Source of the DNA: CAYYMD01 sp964480425
Lineage (GTDB): Bacteria > Planctomycetota > Phycisphaerae > SM23-33
Assembly: GCA_964480425.1 (NCBI GenBank)
Contig: CAYZPY010000033.1
Coordinates: 1 to 19,116 of the forward strand
DNA: 19,116 nt
Direction of reading: 5' to 3'
Under the pieces are notes generated by a model, which saw nothing but the letters and a program-made list of their open reading frames with translations, made no database searches and was not told the DNA's origin. Shown here in pieces: positions 6,257 through 12,703 of the stretch. The first letter of the stretch is position 1; each line of letters opens with the position of its first letter. The position numbers and the translations under genes are program-made.

Positions 6257-7042
6257 TTAACTCAATCCCATCTCGCGCAGGTTTCTATAACTTATCGCCA
6301 GCGATTCGAACGGGTCGCGCCCGTAGCACTGGTCCTGCTCGATGAGATACCACCGCACGCCGCCTTCTTCGGCGGCCTTGAGTATCGCAGGCCAGTTCAG
6401 GTTGCCCTCGCCGATTTCCGCGAACCGCTGCTCGCGCTCGGTCGTGACAACCATGTCCTTAAGGTGCAGCAGCGGCTCGCGCCCGGCGCACTTGCGCACC
6501 CACCACGCCGGGTCGCCCCCGCCGGCCTGTATCCAGTAAGTGTCTATCTCGGCCTTGAGAATCTGAGGGTCGGCCGAGTCGTAAAGCATCTCCAGCCAGG
6601 TCTTTCCGTCGTACCTGACCAGTTCGTGATTGTGATTGTGATATGAAAAGTCCATGCCCTCGTCCGCCAGGCGCTTTGCCACCGGCGCCAGTTCGTCCAC
6701 GAAGCGCTTCACGCCCTCGGCGCAGCGGTATTCCTTCGGCAGGCCCCCGATGGCCGGATGCTCGCACTTCCATATCCTGTGAATCTCGATTACCTCGTCC
6801 AGTTCGCCCAGGAATCGGTCCCATCCCATGTGCGTGGCGGCGCAGGTGAGGTTGTTGTCTTCGAGAATCTTCGACACGTCGCGCGCCTTTTTAACGTCGA
6901 CGTCGGGCATTCCCGATATCTGCACCGCCGTGTAACCGATATCGGCCACCTTCCTTAACGTCCGGGCGGCGTCCTCGACTGTCTTTATGTGCTCCCTGAG
7001 CGTGAATAACTGCGCTCCAAGAACGTTCTGCGATTCTGACAT
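6257..7042 (-). CDS. Sugar phosphate isomerase/epimerase (xylose-isomerase-like TIM barrel)
   Basis: A 261-residue member of the AP-endonuclease 2 / xylose-isomerase-like barrel family. The expected metal-binding pattern is present: YHNHNHE (E140), KAEIDTYW (D167), LLHLKD (H193) and YLIEQD (E235). No signal peptide is seen, so it is likely cytoplasmic. The family interconverts keto sugars or sugar phosphates, or acts in inositol and 3-keto-glycoside catabolism; the substrate cannot be assigned. GGGAG lies 8 nt before the ATG at 7042. The gene follows the membrane protein gene with a 3-nt gap, so the two are almost certainly co-transcribed. It ends 12 bp from plsC (convergent). Confidence 0.88.
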   Translation of the reverse strand: MSESQNVLGAQLFTLREHIKTVEDAARTLRKVADIGYTAVQISGMPDVDVKKARDVSKILEDNNLTCAATHMGWDRFLGELDEVIEIHRIWKCEHPAIGGLPKEYRCAEGVKRFVDELAPVAKRLADEGMDFSYHNHNHELVRYDGKTWLEMLYDSADPQILKAEIDTYWIQAGGGDPAWWVRKCAGREPLLHLKDMVVTTEREQRFAEIGEGNLNWPAILKAAEEGGVRWYLIEQDQCYGRDPFESLAISYRNLREMGLS

Positions 7043-7045
7043 AGT

Positions 7046-7942
7046 CTACGCTCCCTGTGCCTCGGTTAAATATTTATTGTAATGCCTGGCCTCGTGAATG
7101 CGCTCGCTGACCCAGTATCCAAGAACGCCCCCACCGGCGCCGAACGTCATCCAGTCTATGGGAAGCGCGCGGGCGTAGAACGGGGCACTCATCCACGACT
7201 GGGGGTTAGACCCGACTATCGATCCGGCCCCGAGAACATACAACACCACCGCAACCGCGGCCGCGCCCACGGGCGCCAGCAATACGTGATTGGCCGGGAT
7301 CAACTGGTGAGCAACCAGGTATCCGATAAAGAAACTCCCAAGTAACCCGAACAATATCTGTCCCCTGTCGGCAGAACGGATAAACAGCAGCAACAGCACA
7401 ATCGCTATTAATACGCCGAAGCCCAGGTTATAAAGGTACTGAACCACGTCCCGGGTTTCAGCCCGGAACTCCTGCTCGCCTTCCTCGTCGTTGGGCGGCA
7501 GAACCATCGAGCTGGCCTCGCCTATCGCGTTGCGGATGACGCCCGCTATCAGGACCGCCACGGACATGATTATGGCCATAACCACCACCTCGGCGATAAG
7601 CAGAGCATACAGCCCCCCGACGGACCTGTAATTTTCCCACAAAAGCGTTCTTATCTGCGGCGACCTGATACTGACGCCCCCTGCGCCTACGAACACCACG
7701 ATTAAAGGTCCCACCGGTCTGGACCCGCGCACCAGGAAACTCACTATCGCCACAACGCACCACACTATCGCCGCGAACACCGCCAGTTGTCGGATTTCGC
7801 CGGACGCCATGAAAACTATCGGACCGGCAGGGTCCGGCGGCACGAACATGCGCCACAGACCGAAGTACATCGCCGCCAGCACCAGCCCCGTCGCCAGCTG
7901 GACCTGTATTTTTTCGCGCCAGTGACGTTTTCTGTATGGCAT
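7046..7942 (-). CDS. Polytopic membrane protein of unknown function
   Basis: I do not recognise this 298-residue protein. After a basic N-terminus (MPYRKRHWREK, inside-positive) it has hydrophobic segments at about 16-32, 52-71, 78-90, 110-136, 172-189, 194-211, 219-240 and possibly 262-278, giving six to eight membrane spans. An acidic loop (PPNDEEGEQEFRAETRD, about 149-165) separates the two halves. No transporter, protease or signalling motif stands out. The ATG at 7942 places the positive patch before the first span. A further TTG at 7975 would add 11 residues without a ribosome site. It is the first gene of a two-gene unit with the sugar isomerase and is divergent from pta across 109 bp. 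It may have a membrane role connected with the isomerase substrate, but that is speculation. Confidence 0.75.
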   Translation of the reverse strand: MPYRKRHWREKIQVQLATGLVLAAMYFGLWRMFVPPDPAGPIVFMASGEIRQLAVFAAIVWCVVAIVSFLVRGSRPVGPLIVVFVGAGGVSIRSPQIRTLLWENYRSVGGLYALLIAEVVVMAIIMSVAVLIAGVIRNAIGEASSMVLPPNDEEGEQEFRAETRDVVQYLYNLGFGVLIAIVLLLLFIRSADRGQILFGLLGSFFIGYLVAHQLIPANHVLLAPVGAAAVAVVLYVLGAGSIVGSNPQSWMSAPFYARALPIDWMTFGAGGGVLGYWVSERIHEARHYNKYLTEAQGA

Positions 7943-8051
7943 TATTCCACACCGTCCATTGCAAACCGCATTCAATTACCGTACGCTACTGCATTCGTTC
8001 CGCACCATAGCTAAACTTCATCCCCGATGAAACATACCAAAGGATTGATGA

Positions 8052-9062
8052 ATGGACAACGTTGCTTTGCAAAAAATCGTCGAACGAGCCATAGAAGCCG
8101 ACAAAACCATTATCCTTCCCGAAGCCGACGACCCGCGTGTTATTCTCGCCTCCGACGAAGTCATTAAACGTCGGTTAGCAAACGTCATTCTGCTGGGCAA
8201 TGAAGAGCAAATCCGCTCCGACGCCGAACGCCTCGAGGCGGACATATCGGCCGCGCGCATTATCGACCCCCTCGACGACGAAAAAAGAGAGCAGTACGTC
8301 GATACATTCCACCAGCGCCGCAAACACAAGGGCCTGGAACGCCGCGACGCTGACGAGATTCTCAAGCACCCGGTGTATTACGCGGGAATGATGGTGGACG
8401 ACGGGCGCGCAGACGGAATGGTGGCAGGAAGTAAATTCCCCACCGGCGACACCGTACGCACCGCGATATACTGCGTCGGCACCACCGACGATACGCCGCT
8501 GGTCAGTTCCGCCAGCATGATGATCACCGTCGTTAAGGAAGCAGGCGTCGAGGGCTCATTGATTTTCGCCGACACGGGCGTCGTGCCCGAACCCGACTCT
8601 GGGCAACTGGCCGAAATCGCCATTTCCACCGCCGCCACGTGCAGGCAGCTGCTGGGGGTAGAGCCGTGCATCGCGATGCTCAGTTTTTCTTCAAAGGGTT
8701 CGGCCAAGAGCGATGCCGTAAAGAAAGTCGTTCGGGCAACGCAAATCGTCCAAGAACGCCGACCGGAACTGCAAATCGACGGAGAATTGCAACTCGACGC
8801 CGCTATTGTGCCCGAAGTGGCAAAACGCAAGGCGCCTTCCTCGCCCGTCGCCAGTAAGGCAAACACACTGATTTTCCCCAATTTATCGGCTGGAAACATC
8901 GGCTACAAACTTGTCGAACGTCTCGGGAAGGCGATGGGACTTGGACCGCTGCTCCAGGGGCTCAAAAAACCCGTTAACGACCTTTCGAGAGGTTCTAATC
9001 AGCGAGATATAGCACTGATAACGGCCATTACCGCCGTACAGGCCTGCGATGAAGGGAAATAA
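8052..9062 (+). CDS. pta: Phosphate acetyltransferase (PTA/PTB family)
   Basis: A 336-residue single-domain phosphotransacylase interconverting acetyl-CoA and acetyl phosphate. Family signatures are ILPEADDPRVILASDEV (about 21-37), a GMMVDDGRADGMVAGS block where acyl-CoA binds, SASMMITV, ADTGVVPEPDSGQLAEIAISTA, MLSFSSKGSAKSDAVKKVVRA and the C-terminal ANTLIFPNLSAGNIGYKLVERL. The length matches stand-alone Pta without the N-terminal DRTGG/P-loop regulatory part. No acetate kinase gene (ackA) is next to it in this window. Phosphotransbutyrylase or another acyl specificity is possible, but the motifs favour Pta. An AAGGA ribosome site lies 8 nt before the ATG. A hairpin follows the stop codon. 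Confidence 0.93.
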   Translation: MDNVALQKIVERAIEADKTIILPEADDPRVILASDEVIKRRLANVILLGNEEQIRSDAERLEADISAARIIDPLDDEKREQYVDTFHQRRKHKGLERRDADEILKHPVYYAGMMVDDGRADGMVAGSKFPTGDTVRTAIYCVGTTDDTPLVSSASMMITVVKEAGVEGSLIFADTGVVPEPDSGQLAEIAISTAATCRQLLGVEPCIAMLSFSSKGSAKSDAVKKVVRATQIVQERRPELQIDGELQLDAAIVPEVAKRKAPSSPVASKANTLIFPNLSAGNIGYKLVERLGKAMGLGPLLQGLKKPVNDLSRGSNQRDIALITAITAVQACDEGK

Positions 9063-9391
9063 AGATTATTTCCGCATTTTTCGACGCGGTAAATAATTTA
9101 GTAGCATTTCATAATCCAAATCTTACCAATACTTTATGAGCATACTTGTGTTTAATGGGGACATATATATTTACCCAATTTACCTATATTCTATAATTCC
9201 CTAAAGTATTTTATCTTGTCATGCCGAAACTATTCACACTATGTATATTATCCAAACTAACATCGAGTTTGTAAAACCGAAAGACAATTATTTTTATCAC
9301 TATGCAGTACAAATACTTAGGCACAAATGCGCCTGTATTTCAGTCTCATCGCATTTGACCACTTGAAACATTATTAATAAAGGGCACAGTT
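9063..9391. other. AT-rich non-coding gap between pta and the B12-fold gene
   Basis: This stretch is visibly much richer in A and T than the flanking genes and contains no credible gene. It begins with a hairpin after pta (9065-9097). It also holds an imperfect palindrome, AGGCACAAATGCGCCT (9319-9334), and a TTGACC box (9355-9360) shortly before the next gene. The TTGACC could be a -35 element, but no -10 at ideal spacing follows (TAATAA lies at 14 bp). Confidence 0.7.
9065..9097 (+). terminator. Probable terminator hairpin after pta
   Basis: ATTATTTCCGC (9065-9075) pairs with GCGGTAAATAAT (9086-9097) with one bulged base around a 10-nt loop. It starts two bases after the pta stop codon. Only a short T-run follows, so it may instead protect the 3' end of the message. 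Confidence 0.5.
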
Positions 9392-10153
9392 ATGATGAAA
9401 ATATCTCATTTGTTCGAAGAATACCTGGAACATCTCTTTCTCGGCAAGCGATGCGAAGCAAGGGAGTTAATCTTCGCCGCCCAGGACCGCGGCATCCCGT
9501 CCGAAAAACTTCTCAAGATGATAATCTGGCCGGCGATGGAGCAGATAGCGGAGTTATATCGTCAGAACAGGATTTCACGCATCGTTGAGCACATGGCCAC
9601 GCGTATAAACAGGATGCTTGCCGACCAGTTGCACGCCTCCCTGGCCAGGAAGCCCAAGCACGGCAAGCGGATGGTGATCACATGCGGGCGCGGGGAGATA
9701 CCCGAACTCGGCGCCCAGATTATTGCGGACCTGTTCGAGGCGAACGGCTGGAGCGTCTGGCTTCTGGGGGCGGGCGTGCCTAACGACGAGATTGTGAAAT
9801 TCATCAGCAAAATCGGACCTGATATTTTATGCATATACGGCACGACCCCTCCCGAACTTCCCGACATCAGGAGGTTGAACACGTACGTGCGCGAGATGGA
9901 AATCTGCCCTGATATGCAGATACTCGTATCCGGCGGCGTGTTTAACCGAGCTGAGGGTCTGGCCGAAGAGGTCAAGGCCGACCTGTACGCTCCCGGCATA
10001 TACGACGTTATCGAGACAATCGACGAACACCCCATCAGGATACCAAAGGCCGACGTGCCCGAACCGGGAAGGCGGCGCAAGAGAAAGCGTAAAAAGCCGC
10101 CCACCCTCACGCGAAAATCGCGCAAGAGGCAAAAGGCGGGCGCGTCGAAATAG
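9392..10153 (+). CDS. B12-binding-fold protein lacking the cobalamin-ligand histidine, with a poly-basic tail
   Basis: A 253-residue protein with the two-part B12-binding architecture. The first part is a helical cap (about 1-85, including RQNRISRIVEHMATRINRM, where EH and the 'xxI/A.EH.AT' pattern match the B12-binding_2 cap). The second is a Rossmann-like domain (about 92-215) with EANGWSVWLLGAGVPNDEIV, IGPDILCIYGTT and LVSGGVFNRAEGLAEEVKADLYA. The canonical DxHxxG motif reads E102-I-P104-E-L-G107, so the histidine that ligates cobalt is a proline. The C-terminus (227-248) has about 15 Lys/Arg in 22 residues, suggesting nucleic-acid or membrane contact. It could be a light or redox regulator of the CarH type, a base-on cobalamin binder, or a domain that no longer binds B12. 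Ribosome site AAAGGG lies 6-9 nt before the ATG. It is a single gene, convergent with the xylanase. Confidence 0.75.
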   Translation: MMKISHLFEEYLEHLFLGKRCEARELIFAAQDRGIPSEKLLKMIIWPAMEQIAELYRQNRISRIVEHMATRINRMLADQLHASLARKPKHGKRMVITCGRGEIPELGAQIIADLFEANGWSVWLLGAGVPNDEIVKFISKIGPDILCIYGTTPPELPDIRRLNTYVREMEICPDMQILVSGGVFNRAEGLAEEVKADLYAPGIYDVIETIDEHPIRIPKADVPEPGRRRKRKRKKPPTLTRKSRKRQKAGASK

Positions 10154-10190
10154 CACCCCGGCAGATACAATGCCGAACCAGCAGACGCGG

Positions 10191-11510
10191 TTAGTTCCGG
10201 TTGGACTTGAGCTTCACCCCCACGGACTGTGCGCCTTTACGTTCCAGTCGGAATGAACCGCGCACCCAGCCGGACTTGATTTCGTATTCACCAAGGTATC
10301 CGCGGAATTTGACCCGCCCGCGCGAGTCGGTTTTCAGATTCAGCGGACCGGTCCACCAGCGTCGGCGGATGAGTTTTCTTATCTGTTCGTACGCCGGCTT
10401 GGGCGACATGTCCTTGCGCAGCAATCCCGCTGGCGCCCCCTGCCAGGAGCGAAAGTCGCTGAGGTTCCACCACGTTATCGCCTCCACCGACGGATGCGAA
10501 AAAAGCACACTGTAGAACTCCACCGCCTGTTTCGCCTGGCGGGTTTCGCCTTCGTCGGTGGTCTCCCAGCCGGGATGATGCGAATTCCAGTCGTCGTCAG
10601 TCTTGAGCGGGCCCGATAGTATGGTCAACTCGGTAAAATGTATCGGCTTTTCGAACACGGAAAATTTTTCACAAAATCCCCACGCCTTTTCGGCACCCCA
10701 GTAGCCCCCGTGCATGTGCGACTGGATGCCGATGGCGTCTATCGCAACCCCGTCCCGGAGGCACTCCCTTATGAGTTTTGCGTACCTGTCGGACACGTCG
10801 AAGTCGTTAAGCAGCAGCGTTGCCCTGGGGTTGACCTTGCGCGCCGCGCCGAATGCTTCGGCGATAAGCCCGACACGCCCGATCTTCTCGCATAAACGTC
10901 TGATGGGATTGAATTTATCCCTGTATCGCGGCATGACGACCGCCTCGTTGACCACGTCCCACATGTCGATCGCCCCGGCGAACGCCTTTACCTCGCGCCT
11001 GATTCGCGACATCTGGAGTTTCTCCACCTGTTCCGGCGGCTTAGACTTCAGCCATCGCGGCGCCACGTTATGCCAGCACAGCGGATGCCCCTTTGTAACG
11101 ATATCATTTTCCCCGCACCACCTGGCCATCGCCATGACATGCTGCTGTTGCGTTTCGCCGCGGCGCCTCTCGTAGCCGCCCCAGTAAAAAGGAAGCGTAG
11201 CGTAGTTCATCACGGCCGCGAGTTTCTTTTTATATTCGCCGTGCAGTTCGTCGTCCCCAATCCGCCCGATTTGAAACGCATTGCACCCGAACAGGAATTT
11301 ATGGCGCACCTGCCGCACGGTCACGTCACTTCCTGCAAGCGGCTCTCCAGCCGAATCGGTCACCGTCAGCGTAATCTCTGACGTGCGGTGCTTTTTTATG
11401 CGGCGATCGATTTCTTTTTCGTCCAGCGGGTCCGCATCGCCTGCGCAGGCCTGGGCCGCAATCACAAAAGAGGCCGCAAGGACCGCGAGGATAAATTTAT
11501 TTTGCCTCAT
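10191..11510 (-). CDS. Secreted endo-1,4-beta-xylanase, glycoside hydrolase family 10
   Basis: A 439-residue exported enzyme expected to cut the xylan backbone with retention of configuration. A signal peptide (MRQNKFILAVLAASFVIAAQ, cleavage likely after ACA at residue 23) is followed by a beta-rich region, about 43-70 (SEITLTVTDSAGEPLAGSDV). The GH10 barrel then runs from about 72 to 385. The acid/base glutamate is E189 in WDVVNE, and the nucleophile is E294 in IHFTEL. Substrate-site motifs include GHPLCWH (141-147), LNDFDV, GIQSHMH and ITWWNLSD (345-352). The last 50 residues form a small beta extension seen in some environmental GH10 proteins. AGGAGG lies 4 nt before the ATG at 11510, which is why the longer upstream frame was not used. 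The gene is divergent from the dehydrogenase across 55 bp. Confidence 0.92.
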   Translation of the reverse strand: MRQNKFILAVLAASFVIAAQACAGDADPLDEKEIDRRIKKHRTSEITLTVTDSAGEPLAGSDVTVRQVRHKFLFGCNAFQIGRIGDDELHGEYKKKLAAVMNYATLPFYWGGYERRRGETQQQHVMAMARWCGENDIVTKGHPLCWHNVAPRWLKSKPPEQVEKLQMSRIRREVKAFAGAIDMWDVVNEAVVMPRYRDKFNPIRRLCEKIGRVGLIAEAFGAARKVNPRATLLLNDFDVSDRYAKLIRECLRDGVAIDAIGIQSHMHGGYWGAEKAWGFCEKFSVFEKPIHFTELTILSGPLKTDDDWNSHHPGWETTDEGETRQAKQAVEFYSVLFSHPSVEAITWWNLSDFRSWQGAPAGLLRKDMSPKPAYEQIRKLIRRRWWTGPLNLKTDSRGRVKFRGYLGEYEIKSGWVRGSFRLERKGAQSVGVKLKSNRN

Positions 11511-11519
11511 AATGCCTCC

Positions 11520-11525
11520 TATAAT
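11520..11525 (+). promoter_or_regulatory. Possible -10 box for the dehydrogenase gene
   Basis: TATAAT lies 40 nt before the TTG start at 11566 in the 55-bp divergent gap. No convincing -35 box is seen at 16-18 bp. The box partly overlaps the minus-strand ribosome site of the xylanase, so expression of the two genes may interfere or be co-regulated. Confidence 0.4.
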
Positions 11526-11565
11526 ACAAGGCAGTTTGAGATTGTTCATCAATAAGGAGAAAAAT

Positions 11566-12609
11566 TTGAAAGCGGCATACATGACGGCGATACGCCGGTT
11601 CGAGATACGCGACGTGCCCCGCCCGGAAATCAAAAACCCCACCGACGTCCTGCTTCGCATCGAGGAGGTGGGCGTGTGCGGTTCGGACATGCACTACTAC
11701 ACCACCGGGCGGATAGGTAGCGAACAGGTGGTGGAGTTTCCCTGGATAGTCGGGCACGAGTGCTCGGCCGTGGTAGAGCAGGTCGCCCAGGAGGTAAAGA
11801 ATCTCTCACCCGGCCGGCGAATCGCGCTGGACCCGCTGGTCGTCTGCGGTCGGTGCGACCAGTGCCGCATCGGCCGACCGCATACCTGCCGAAACCAGAA
11901 GTTCCTTGGCTGCCCCGGGCAGCTGCCCGGAGCGATGTCCGAATATCTCGTAATGTCCGCCGCCTGCTGCTTTCCGGTTCCCGATTCGCTCAGCGGCGAA
12001 CAGACGGTGCTCACCGAGCCGTTCGCCATAGCCCTGTGGGCCGAGCGGCTCGCCGACGACCTCGACGGCGCCGCGGTAGGTATACTTGGCAGCGGACCTA
12101 TCGGGCTGTGCGTGCTGTCGGCCATCAAGGCCGCTCGCGCCGGAAAATGTTATGTCACAGACCTTATTGACGAGCGCCTCGAGATGGCCAGCCGCCTGGG
12201 CGCAGACTGGACCGGCCGTGCCCAAAAACAGGACGTCGTGTCCGACATCCTGAAAGACCGCCCCGAGGGTCTGGACGTTGTTTTCGAATGTGCAGGGCAG
12301 CAGGAAACCATCGACCAGTCCGCCGAACTGCTGACGCCCGGGGGGACGCTGCTGATTCTGGGCATACCCCGGTTCGACAGGTGGTCGCTGCCCGTCCACC
12401 GCATGCGGCGAAAAGAACTGACCGTGCGGAATGTCCGTCGGCAAAACGGCATGGTAAACCGCGCCATCCGCATGGTCGCCCAAGGTCAGGTCAACCTCGA
12501 CCCCCTGGTCACGCACCACTTCCCGCTGGATGAGTCTAAAGAGGCGTTCGACATGGTGGCCAACTACCGCAACGGCGTGGTAAAGGCGATTATTCACGTG
12601 AACAGTTGA
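11566..12609 (+). CDS. Zinc-dependent alcohol/polyol dehydrogenase (MDR family)
   Basis: A 347-residue medium-chain dehydrogenase, closest in pattern to sorbitol/xylitol and threonine dehydrogenases. Catalytic zinc ligands are C38 (VCGSDMHYY) and H64-E65 (GHE). The structural zinc cysteines are all present: C94, C97, C100 and C108. The nucleotide fold carries GSGPIG (175-180), and an aspartate in VTDLIDERL suggests NAD+ rather than NADP+. The start is a TTG at 11566: AAGGAG lies 6 nt upstream, and MKA-type N-termini are usual. An ATG at 11581 is the alternative. Lying head-to-head with a xylanase, a role in pentitol or xylose oxidation is attractive but unproven. The upstream open frame back to 11281 would overlap the xylanase and was rejected. 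Confidence 0.9.
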   Translation: MKAAYMTAIRRFEIRDVPRPEIKNPTDVLLRIEEVGVCGSDMHYYTTGRIGSEQVVEFPWIVGHECSAVVEQVAQEVKNLSPGRRIALDPLVVCGRCDQCRIGRPHTCRNQKFLGCPGQLPGAMSEYLVMSAACCFPVPDSLSGEQTVLTEPFAIALWAERLADDLDGAAVGILGSGPIGLCVLSAIKAARAGKCYVTDLIDERLEMASRLGADWTGRAQKQDVVSDILKDRPEGLDVVFECAGQQETIDQSAELLTPGGTLLILGIPRFDRWSLPVHRMRRKELTVRNVRRQNGMVNRAIRMVAQGQVNLDPLVTHHFPLDESKEAFDMVANYRNGVVKAIIHVNS

Positions 12610-12703
12610 TTCCTGCTTGACGGAAGGCAGACGTTGATTCGTTGATCCCTATCGCCCCAATGTCTAACGGTCCGGGCTGGTCTAACGTGCACGGTCGGCG
12701 TAT

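Noticed and set aside
9157..9176. GGGGACATATATATTTACCC, resembling an end of an IS200-type or REP-associated element
   Set aside because: There is no matching partner end, no transposase remnant and only a short match. AT-rich chance similarity is likely.
8052..9391. Possible pta-ackA operon
   Set aside because: No acetate kinase gene follows pta. The downstream region is non-coding and then encodes an unrelated B12-fold protein.
11281..11565. N-terminal extension of the dehydrogenase into the xylanase coding region
   Set aside because: It would overlap the xylanase start on the other strand. The AAGGAG site and family N-terminus support the TTG at 11566.
11511..11690. N-terminal extension of the xylanase
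   Set aside because: It would bury the signal peptide and overlap the dehydrogenase. AGGAGG lies directly before the ATG at 11510.
12662..12687. GTCTAACG occurring twice in the gap after the dehydrogenase gene
   Set aside because: Two 8-mers with no symmetry or relation to a promoter; probably chance.
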